14,866 bases of DNA from Ghiorsea sp. (lineage in GTDB: Bacteria; Pseudomonadota; Zetaproteobacteria; Mariprofundales; Mariprofundaceae), in the NCBI GenBank assembly GCA_021772875.1, contig JAJFLD010000165.1, forward strand, positions 1 to 14,866. Direction: 5' to 3'. The notes below the pieces were generated by a model. That model was given only the letters and a program-made list of their open reading frames with translations, did no database searches and was not told where the DNA came from. A program made the position numbers and the translations under genes. Positions within the stretch are counted from its first letter, which is position 1, and each line of letters opens with the position of its first letter. This document shows, in pieces, positions 6,394-13,364 of the stretch.

Positions 6394-7891
6394 ACAAATG
6401 ATAATGGTTGCAGCTTTGATGCTTCTTGTGGGTCTTGGTGCAGGTTATATGATTTCAACTACACCATCCGATAGAGATAAGGCTGAATCAGTAAGCAAAG
6501 AAGCCTTGTTTTATCGCAACCCTATGAACCCCGCGATTACATCACCTGTTCCAGCAAAAGATGAGATGGGTATGGATTATATCGCTGTTTATGCCGATGC
6601 AGAGAAACCCAAACAAAAGAAAGCATTGTTTTATCGCAATCCAATGAATCCAGCAATTACATCGCCTGTAGCTGCCAAGGATGAAATGGGCATGGATTAT
6701 ATTCCTGTGTATGCAGATGGTGGTGCAGGTGATGCTCCCGTAGGCACGGTAAGCATTGACCCTACCGTGGTACAAAACATGGGTGTACGCACCACCAAAG
6801 CCAAGCGTACCGATTTGTCGCGCACCATCCGTACCATTGGCCGAGTCACCTACGATGAGGAACGTGTTGCTTTATTGCATCCCAAATATGAAGGCTGGGT
6901 AGAGAAAATGTTTGTCGATAAAACGGGTGAACATGTGGCTAAGGGTACGATGTTGATGTCGATTTATTCACCGCAATTGGTGGCCACACAAGAAGAATAT
7001 TTATTGGCCTTAAACAATGCTGAAAATTTAAAAGACAGCCCATTTAAAGATGTGCGCGAGGGTGCGAAAAGTTTACTGGCTTCAGCGCGTGAACGCTTGC
7101 AACTATTGGATGTGCCGCAGCATCAAATTGAGCAGCTCAATCGGGAACGTAAAGTGATGAAAGGTTTACATATCCATTCGCCTTTTGATGGTGTTGTGAT
7201 GAATATTGGTGCGCGTGATGGTCAGCGCATTACCCCTGAGACGGAATTGTATAAAATTGCGGATTTATCAAAAGTGTGGGTGCTGGTTGATTTGTATGAA
7301 GATGACTTGCCTTGGGTGCAAGTTGGCGACGTTGCAAACATGCAAGTTGCAGGCATTCCTGGGCGTATATTTAAAGGTAAGATTAGCTTTATATACCCTT
7401 ATCTTGAAGCCAAAACACGCACGGTAAAAATGCGTTTAAAATTTGATAATCCTGAGTTTGCCCTCAAACCAGAAATGTTTGCCAATGTCACAGTATTTGC
7501 AGGAAAACAGATCAATGCGGTGGTGATACCATCGGCGGCGATTGTGCGCACGGGTAAGCAAGATCAAGTATTTGTGGTGAGAGAAGCTGGCAAGTTTGAG
7601 CCGAGAAAGGTGATGTTAGGGGTTGAATCAAACGGCATGGTTCAAATCATCACTGGCTTAAAAGCAGGTGAGCAAGTGGTCGTTTCAGGGCAATTTTTGA
7701 TTGATTCTGAATCGAAGTTGAAAGAAGCCACCGCTAAAATGATGGAAATATTGCAGCCTACACAAAATAAGCCGCCAGTTGCTCAAACAACGGATATGGA
7801 TATGGAAGGCATGGGCATGGCTCCAGAGATGCAGATGGATGAGATGAACATGCAAGACATGAAGCATCAACATGGAGCGCAACCCCAATGA
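6386..7891 (+). CDS. cusB: Periplasmic adaptor of the Cu/Ag RND system (CusB-like) with duplicated metal-binding domain and Met-rich tail
   Basis: This 501-residue membrane-fusion protein links CusA to the outer-membrane channel and passes Cu(I)/Ag(I) to the pump. An N-terminal hydrophobic anchor (about 5-22) has no lipobox. Residues 40-71 and 80-111 are two near-identical Cys-less heavy-metal-binding domains, each with N-P-M-N-P and E-M-G-M-D-Y (M47/M61/M63 and M87/M101/M103). These correspond to the known E. coli CusB Met triad M49/M64/M66. Barrel-sandwich, hairpin and beta-barrel regions follow (about 120-445), including H-S-P-F-D-G-V. The last 32 residues carry nine Met (471-492) plus H494 and H496. 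The start at 6386 has GGAG 7 bases upstream. An ATG at 6353 has no such site and would lie inside cusC. cusA begins in a 4-base overlap with the stop. Confidence 0.93.
   Translation: MNKQMIMVAALMLLVGLGAGYMISTTPSDRDKAESVSKEALFYRNPMNPAITSPVPAKDEMGMDYIAVYADAEKPKQKKALFYRNPMNPAITSPVAAKDEMGMDYIPVYADGGAGDAPVGTVSIDPTVVQNMGVRTTKAKRTDLSRTIRTIGRVTYDEERVALLHPKYEGWVEKMFVDKTGEHVAKGTMLMSIYSPQLVATQEEYLLALNNAENLKDSPFKDVREGAKSLLASARERLQLLDVPQHQIEQLNRERKVMKGLHIHSPFDGVVMNIGARDGQRITPETELYKIADLSKVWVLVDLYEDDLPWVQVGDVANMQVAGIPGRIFKGKISFIYPYLEAKTRTVKMRLKFDNPEFALKPEMFANVTVFAGKQINAVVIPSAAIVRTGKQDQVFVVREAGKFEPRKVMLGVESNGMVQIITGLKAGEQVVVSGQFLIDSESKLKEATAKMMEILQPTQNKPPVAQTTDMDMEGMGMAPEMQMDEMNMQDMKHQHGAQPQ
6503..6718 (+). 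repeat. Tandem 120-base repeat encoding two copies of the CusB metal-binding domain
   Basis: The 96 bases at 6503-6598 recur at 6623-6718, an offset of exactly 120 bases (40 codons). By my count 18 of the 96 bases differ. Sixteen changes are silent and two change the residue (Pro/Ala and Ala/Pro), leaving 30 of 32 residues identical. This pattern indicates an in-frame duplication old enough to saturate many third positions and kept by purifying selection on both copies. Confidence 0.95.
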
Positions 7892-10800
7892 TTCGTTCAC
7901 TGATTGATTTATCGATTAAAAATCGTTTTTTGGTGTTGATTGTTACTCTGCTGATTACATTTGCAGGGTTTCAGGCGATGAAAAATACACCTTTGGATGC
8001 TATTCCTGATTTATCTGATGTGCAGGTGATTGTGTTCACACAATTTCCAGGCCAAGCGCCGCAAGTGGTGGAAGATCAGGTCACGTATCCGCTAACTACC
8101 GCCATGTTATCTGTGCCCAACACCAAAGTGGTGCGTGGTTATTCCTTTTTTGGATTTTCCATGGTGTATGTGATTTTTGAAGATGGCACAGATATGTATT
8201 GGGCGCGTACGCGGGTTTTGGAGTATTTGAATTATGCTTCAGATCGCTTGCCCGCCAGCGTGTCTCCTAAGCTTGGGCCTGATGCCACAGGTGTGGGTTG
8301 GATATATGAATATGCGTTGGTAGATAAAACGGGCAAACATGATTTGTCGCAACTGCGCTCTATTCAGGATTGGTATCTTCGTTACCCGCTACAAACTGTG
8401 GAAGGTGTATCTGAAGTCGCCTCGATTGGTGGGTATGTCAAACAATACCAAATTGAACTCAACCCCGATGCCTTGCTTGCGTATAATATCTCACTTGCCA
8501 CCATTAAACATGCCATTCAACGCAGCAACAACGATGTGGGTGGGCGCTTGGTGGAGATGGGCGAAACAGAATACATGGTGCGTGGCCTTGGATATATAAA
8601 ATCGATTAAAGATTTGGAAAGTATTCCTGTGGGTGTGGACAATAATGGCACGCCGATTTTTCTAAAACAAATAGCCAATATTCATCTTGGCCCTGAATTG
8701 CGTCGCGGCTTGGCAGAGCTTGATGGTGAAGGCGAAGTGGCAGGTGGTGTTGTGATTATGCGTTTTGGTGAAAATGCGCTTGCAACCATTGAGCGCGTGC
8801 GTGAAAAATTGGTAACGCTCAAAGCAGGGCTTCCTGAAGGTGTTGAGATTGTGCCTGTGTATGACAGAGGCGATTTGATTGAACGAGCTGTGGATAATCT
8901 CAAAGAAAAACTCATTGAAGAATCCATTGTGGTTGCCATCATTTGTTTGATTTTTCTGATGCATGTGCGCAGTGCTTTGGTTGCAATTATCAGCCTTCCT
9001 ATTGGTATTTTGATTGCGTTTCTAATCATGAGTTGGCAGGGCTTATCGGCGAATATCATGAGCTTGGGCGGCATTGCCATTGCCATTGGTGCCATGATTG
9101 ATGGTGCGATTGTGATGATAGAAAATGCCCATAAACACATGGAAAAATTGCGTGAAAATGCAGGTTTAAAAGAGCGATGGGAGGCCGTCTCTGCGGCATC
9201 CAAAGAAGTTGGCCCTGCTTTGTTTTTCTCCTTATTGATTATTACGGTGTCTTTCTTGCCCGTGTTTACTTTGCAAGCCCAAGAGGGACGATTGTTTGCA
9301 CCTTTAGCATTCACCAAAACCTATGCCATGGCTGCGGCAGCGCTTTTGGCCATTACCTTAGTACCTGTGTTGATGGGTTTGTTTATTCGAGGAAAAATCC
9401 CAAGCGAAGAAGACAATGTTTTGAATGTTTGGTTGAAGAAAATACATCAACCATCTTTGGTTTTTGTGATGCAATGGCGCAAGGCTACGCTGGTGGTTGC
9501 TTTGCTTTTGCTTGCTATCACTGCATACCCGGTGATGAAAACGGGCTCTGAATTTATGCCACCTTTGGATGAAGGTGATATTTTGTATATGCCCACCACA
9601 TATCCAGGCATTTCAATCACCAAAGCCAAGGAGCTGCTGCAACAAACCGATAGAATTCTCAAAACATTTCCAGAAGTGGCATCGGTGTTTGGTAAAGTAG
9701 GGCGCGCCAACACGGCAACTGATCCTGCACCACTTTCGATGCTGGAGACCACCATTCGTTTAAAACCCAAAGAAGAATGGCCAAATCCAGAGAAAACATC
9801 CAAAATGTTGATGCATGAATTTGATGCTGCGATTCAGTTTCCTGGGTTGGCCAATGCTTGGACTTACCCGATTAAAACACGCATTGATATGCTTTCCACA
9901 GGCATTAAAACGCCGATTGGCATTAAAGTGTCTGGTTCTGATTTGAATGTGTTGGAGAAAGTGGCAGGTGATATTGAAAATGTGCTCAAAACACATCCAG
10001 ATACACTTTCTGCCTTTGCCGATAAAGCCGCAGGTGGTTATTACCTTGATTTTGACATCAACCGCGAAGAAGCCGCGCGTTATGGTTTAACCGTGGGTGA
10101 TGTTCAAGATGTCATTCAATCGGCGATTGGTGGCATGAATGTGAGCGAAACAGTTGAAGGGCTTGAACGTTATCCCATTAATGTACGTTACCCACGTGAA
10201 TTGCGGGATAATATTGAATCCCTTAAACGTGTGTTGATCAGCACGCCTTTGGGTGCACAGATTCCAATGTCTTTGGTTGCCGACTTACATATGCGCCGCG
10301 GCCCACCTGCGATCAAAACAGAAAATGCCACGCCCAATGCTTGGATTTATGTCGATATCAAAACATCTGATATTGGTGGTTATGTGGCAGAAGCCAAAAA
10401 AATAGTGGCTGAACAGGTGAAAATACCTGCTGGTTATTCGCTGGTGTGGTCAGGCCAGTTTGAATACATGGAGCGCGCCAACGCACGATTGAAAGTGGTG
10501 ATTCCGATTACGCTGCTGACCATTTTCTTGCTCTTGTTTTTTAATTTTAAAAACTTTGTTGCGCCCATAGTGGTAATGTTATCCATTCCTTTTGCTTTGA
10601 TTGGCGGGTTTTGGTTGGTGTGGTTGCTGGGTTATAATATGAGTGTGGCCGTGGCGGTTGGTTTTATCGCTTTGGCGGGGGTTTCGGCGGAAATCGGGGT
10701 GCTGGTGATGACCTTTATTGATGAGTCAGTGGTGAAATTAAGAGCTGAGAAAAATAGACGTTTAAATGCGTTGGAAATCCAACAGGCAGTCACGCAAGGC

Positions 10801-11028
10801 ACATCACAACGGGTACGCCCCATTGCCATGACGGCCACTGCCATCATTGCAGGGCTTGTGCCTATCATGTGGGGAAGTGGTACAGGTTCAGATGTTATGC
10901 AACGCATCGCGGCACCCAGGATTGGTGGCATGATGACGGCGACCATTCTAAGTTTATTGGTCTTACCCGTGATTTACGGTTTTGTTTTACAATGGCAAGA
11001 AAAAAGAATGAAAGGAGAAGAGCAATGA
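7888..11028 (+). CDS. cusA: Cu(I)/Ag(I) RND efflux pump CusA (HME4-type)
   Basis: This 1046-residue inner-membrane proton/metal antiporter is almost the same length as E. coli CusA (1047). It has the RND layout: an N-terminal helix, a large periplasmic loop, a helix block around 335-490, a second periplasmic loop and a final helix block. The TM4 motif reads G-A-M-I-D-G-A-I-V-M-I-E-N-A-H-K with the proton-relay acid at D405, the same position as in E. coli CusA. The three metal-binding methionines of CusA (M573, M623, M672) are present as M568 (L-Y-M-P), M618 (P-L-S-M-L-E-T-T) and M668 (R-I-D-M-L-S-T-G). These residues distinguish monovalent Cu/Ag pumps from Czc/Cnr divalent pumps. The gene starts in an ATGA overlap with cusB. 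Substrate class is well supported, but Cu versus Ag cannot be separated. Confidence 0.96.
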   Translation: MIRSLIDLSIKNRFLVLIVTLLITFAGFQAMKNTPLDAIPDLSDVQVIVFTQFPGQAPQVVEDQVTYPLTTAMLSVPNTKVVRGYSFFGFSMVYVIFEDGTDMYWARTRVLEYLNYASDRLPASVSPKLGPDATGVGWIYEYALVDKTGKHDLSQLRSIQDWYLRYPLQTVEGVSEVASIGGYVKQYQIELNPDALLAYNISLATIKHAIQRSNNDVGGRLVEMGETEYMVRGLGYIKSIKDLESIPVGVDNNGTPIFLKQIANIHLGPELRRGLAELDGEGEVAGGVVIMRFGENALATIERVREKLVTLKAGLPEGVEIVPVYDRGDLIERAVDNLKEKLIEESIVVAIICLIFLMHVRSALVAIISLPIGILIAFLIMSWQGLSANIMSLGGIAIAIGAMIDGAIVMIENAHKHMEKLRENAGLKERWEAVSAASKEVGPALFFSLLIITVSFLPVFTLQAQEGRLFAPLAFTKTYAMAAAALLAITLVPVLMGLFIRGKIPSEEDNVLNVWLKKIHQPSLVFVMQWRKATLVVALLLLAITAYPVMKTGSEFMPPLDEGDILYMPTTYPGISITKAKELLQQTDRILKTFPEVASVFGKVGRANTATDPAPLSMLETTIRLKPKEEWPNPEKTSKMLMHEFDAAIQFPGLANAWTYPIKTRIDMLSTGIKTPIGIKVSGSDLNVLEKVAGDIENVLKTHPDTLSAFADKAAGGYYLDFDINREEAARYGLTVGDVQDVIQSAIGGMNVSETVEGLERYPINVRYPRELRDNIESLKRVLISTPLGAQIPMSLVADLHMRRGPPAIKTENATPNAWIYVDIKTSDIGGYVAEAKKIVAEQVKIPAGYSLVWSGQFEYMERANARLKVVIPITLLTIFLLLFFNFKNFVAPIVVMLSIPFALIGGFWLVWLLGYNMSVAVAVGFIALAGVSAEIGVLVMTFIDESVVKLRAEKNRRLNALEIQQAVTQGTSQRVRPIAMTATAIIAGLVPIMWGSGTGSDVMQRIAAPRIGGMMTATILSLLVLPVIYGFVLQWQEKRMKGEEQ

Positions 11029-11198
11029 TGATATATGCAAGAGCGCTATTGATGATGTCATTACTAGGCTTATTGAGCCTGAATGGCTGCATGTTAGGTC
11101 ATATGGGTCATGGTGATGAATCAGATATGCATGGAAGTATGTCCATGCCCATGTCGGATATGATGCATTCAAATGATGACGAAGAGACTTCTCAATAA
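11025..11198 (+). CDS. Small Met/His-rich lipoprotein
   Basis: This 57-residue gene starts in an ATGA overlap with the end of cusA, and GGAG 7 bases upstream of the ATG supports its translation. Residues 1-21 are a hydrophobic lipoprotein signal ending L-N-G-C, with the acylated Cys at 22. The mature part is only 36 residues and holds eight Met and four His (for example G-H-M-G-H-G, S-M-S-M-P-M-S-D-M-M-H), followed by an acidic tail. Such spacing suits Cu(I)/Ag(I) binding. It is probably a membrane-anchored periplasmic metal buffer or donor for CusBA. No family is recognised and it may have been missed as a gene in relatives. A second Met codon directly follows the first, so the start could shift by one residue. 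Confidence 0.75.
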   Translation: MMIYARALLMMSLLGLLSLNGCMLGHMGHGDESDMHGSMSMPMSDMMHSNDDEETSQ

Positions 11199-11335
11199 CG
11201 GAGAACATTTATTTAAAGGTATTTTTATTCGTGGGCTGTTTCTGTTCACATCATAGGCATGGTTGGGATATATCATATGGTTGAACGCGAATACAATTTT
11301 GCAACACCAACACTAAACAAGAGAGGAAAGAAACA

Positions 11336-11854
11336 ATGTATAAAACAACAATAATCATAGCAGGTTTAATGATGGTCAATATGGCAACGTCTGCCTTAGC
11401 AAATGCGGCGGGGGATCATCAAGATGGGGCGCATATGCAAAATATGGAGGGCATGGGCCATGATCATCAAAAGATGGATAATATGGAAGGCATGAACCAT
11501 GGCATGCAAGGGAACATGGAAAAAAATAAAATGTTTATGGAGAAAAAAGACATTGATGGTTACCAAGTAAGTTTTCATGTGATGCCTGCCAAAGCAGATA
11601 TGCAACATGGAGGCTCACATAATGTGATGATTAAGGTTGAAAAAGATGGTGTAGCATTAAACGATGTTGTTATTAATTCTAAAGTGTTTCTGCCCAATAA
11701 ATCTACAGATTCAAAGATGCTGATGAAAATGGGTGATTGGTATATGGCGGGATATGATTTGGATGCAACAGGCAAGAATGGCATCATGATTTTATTTAAA
11801 ACTGCCGATGGTCAAAAGCATAAAGGTAGTGTGCATTATTCTGAAGTGAAATAA
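11336..11854 (+). CDS. Periplasmic Met/His-rich protein with YtkA/FixH-like domain
   Basis: This 172-residue exported protein has a signal peptide ending near A-L-A-N-A (20-24). Residues 28-68 are Met/His-rich (ten Met, five His) and contain a 13-residue unit beginning N-M-E-G-M that recurs at 36 and 49. Residues about 75-172 look like a YtkA/FixH-type beta-sandwich: an H-N-V-M-I-K-V strand, V-A-L-N-D-V-V, then G-x-W-Y-M-A-G-Y-D-L and a closing strand, with more Met and His. It probably binds Cu(I) in the periplasm and may play the part CusF plays elsewhere; this is inference. GAGAGGAAAG precedes the ATG. The 137 bases before it (11199-11335) show no terminator or convincing promoter, so it may be co-transcribed with cus. 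The oxidase start lies 1 base after its stop. Confidence 0.75.
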   Translation: MYKTTIIIAGLMMVNMATSALANAAGDHQDGAHMQNMEGMGHDHQKMDNMEGMNHGMQGNMEKNKMFMEKKDIDGYQVSFHVMPAKADMQHGGSHNVMIKVEKDGVALNDVVINSKVFLPNKSTDSKMLMKMGDWYMAGYDLDATGKNGIMILFKTADGQKHKGSVHYSEVK

Positions 11855-11855
11855 G

Positions 11856-13301
11856 ATGGATAGGCGTTCGTTTCTCAAAACAAGTGCAAAAGGGTTGGCT
11901 GGCCTTGCTATCACTTCATGTGGTAGCGGGGGTGGCGGATCAGGCATGGGTTCAAGTGCGAATGTTTCGTTGAACACAGGTGTGTTCACAAGGCAGTTTT
12001 TTACCCCGCCCGAGGCTGGTTTTAGTGTAGTAGCTGGGCGTAAGGTGTTTAACTTAACCATGCAAAGAGGTACCCAACAGTTTACAGGACAGGGTGTGAC
12101 CCAAACCATGGGTATCAATGGCAACTTCTTAGCACCGACGTTGCGTATGAGCCAAAATGATTTGGTAGATTTGAATGTAACCAATCAATTGGGGCAAGAA
12201 ACAACGCTGCACTGGCATGGCATGCGTGTACCTTCTTTGATGGATGGTGGGCCTCATCAAAAGATATTGCATAATGCAACTTGGAATGCGGCATATGCGG
12301 TGGTGCAACGCGCATCAACCAATTGGTATCATCCCCATGCTCATGGCAGCACTGCGCCACAAGTGTATGCAGGTTTGGCAGGTATGCTGATTGTGGATGA
12401 TGCAGAAACACTGGCTCTTGATTTACCTAAAACATATGGCGCAGATGATTTCCCTGTGATTGTACAAGATAGGGATATGGCGGCCGATGGCACATTTGCT
12501 TATAGCGTGAGCCAAATGGATAAGATTCAAGGCAAAAAAGGCAATACGATTTTGGTGAATGGTGTGCTTGATGCCAGCCTTGATGTGCAAGCTAAAGAAG
12601 TGCGGTTTCGTTTATTAAATGGCTCAAATGCGCGCGTTTATAATTTTGCATTTTCAGGTGGTTTGATGTTCAAACAAATTGCAACCGAACAAGGTTTGTT
12701 GGCCTCCCCCATATCATTATCAAACATCACCATGAGCCCAGGCGAGCGCGCTGAGATTGTGGTTGATTTTAGCGCCATAGCGGTGGGTCAGAGTGTTAGG
12801 TTTCAAGATCTAAACACTGGCATTGCGTTGTTTCAAACCAAGGTAGTGGCAAGAACATTAGCAATCACGACAACGCCAACGGTGTTGAGCACCACACTTG
12901 TACCCTTAACCCGAGGGCAAGCATCAAGAACACGCGCATTTGTTTTGTCGATGAATCGGGGCAATGTTTATATCAATAATAAGCAGTTTGATATGAATCG
13001 GTTGGATGAAGCCATGGTACTCAATCAAGTTGAAATTCTTGATATTCAAAATGCATCCAATATGGATCATAACTTTCATATTCATGGGGCGCATTTCCAA
13101 CTCTTATCACGCAATGGTGTTGCACCATTAGCGCATGAGGCGGGTTTGAAAGATACGGTGTATTTACCCGCCAATGCAAGGGTGGAAGCGATCATTCAAT
13201 TCACGCAATACACAGCATCTACAACAGCGCCATATATGTACCACTGTCATATTTTAGAGCATGAAGATGCAGGTATGATGGGGCAATTCACAGTTGCTTA
13301 A
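11856..13301 (+). CDS. Tat-exported lipoprotein multicopper oxidase (CueO-like)
   Basis: This 481-residue periplasmic enzyme probably oxidises Cu(I) to Cu(II). The N-terminus has a twin-arginine motif R-R-S-F-L-K (3-8) and then a lipobox I-T-S-C (Cys22) followed by a Gly/Ser-rich tether (23-35), so the product should be exported folded and lipid-anchored. All copper-ligand motifs are intact: H-W-H-G (119-122), H-P-H-A-H-G (159-164), H-N-F-H-I-H-G (405-411) and H-C-H-I-L-E-H-E-D-A-G-M-M (463-475). Expected type-1 ligands are H405, C464, H469 and M474, by analogy with CueO H443, C500, H505 and M510. The long Met-rich insert of E. coli CueO is absent. Translation is likely coupled to the preceding Met/His-rich gene (1-base gap, weak Shine-Dalgarno). 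Confidence 0.93.
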   Translation: MDRRSFLKTSAKGLAGLAITSCGSGGGGSGMGSSANVSLNTGVFTRQFFTPPEAGFSVVAGRKVFNLTMQRGTQQFTGQGVTQTMGINGNFLAPTLRMSQNDLVDLNVTNQLGQETTLHWHGMRVPSLMDGGPHQKILHNATWNAAYAVVQRASTNWYHPHAHGSTAPQVYAGLAGMLIVDDAETLALDLPKTYGADDFPVIVQDRDMAADGTFAYSVSQMDKIQGKKGNTILVNGVLDASLDVQAKEVRFRLLNGSNARVYNFAFSGGLMFKQIATEQGLLASPISLSNITMSPGERAEIVVDFSAIAVGQSVRFQDLNTGIALFQTKVVARTLAITTTPTVLSTTLVPLTRGQASRTRAFVLSMNRGNVYINNKQFDMNRLDEAMVLNQVEILDIQNASNMDHNFHIHGAHFQLLSRNGVAPLAHEAGLKDTVYLPANARVEAIIQFTQYTASTTAPYMYHCHILEHEDAGMMGQFTVA

Positions 13302-13353
13302 ACAGGCAAATAACGAACAAGAGGAATGCAACAGGCATCAAGCTATGTAAGTC

Positions 13354-13358
13354 AGGAG
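13354..13358 (+). promoter_or_regulatory. Ribosome binding site setting the copper ATPase start
   Basis: AGGAG lies 6 bases before the ATG at 13365. An in-frame ATG at 13326 would add 13 residues, but its only Shine-Dalgarno-like sequence is a single base away, too close to be used. Confidence 0.75.
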
Positions 13359-13364
13359 AGTGAT

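Noticed and set aside
6503..6718. Repeat considered as a CRISPR array or mobile element remnant
   Set aside because: Only two in-frame coding copies exist with mostly silent divergence and no spacers, flanking inverted repeats or target duplications. It is a protein-domain duplication.
8682..9317. Minus-strand open frame of 211 codons inside cusA
   Set aside because: It is fully contained in the antisense of a well-supported RND pump gene, and its product is low in recognisable features.
11292..11297. TACAAT as the -10 of a separate promoter for the Met/His-rich gene
   Set aside because: No acceptable -35 lies at 16-19 bases. The nearest TTG hexamer (TTGGGA, 11263-11268) is 23 bases away.
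11792..12184. Minus-strand open frame of 130 codons across the oxidase start
   Set aside because: It is antisense to two convincing plus-strand genes, with no domain similarity that I can recognise.
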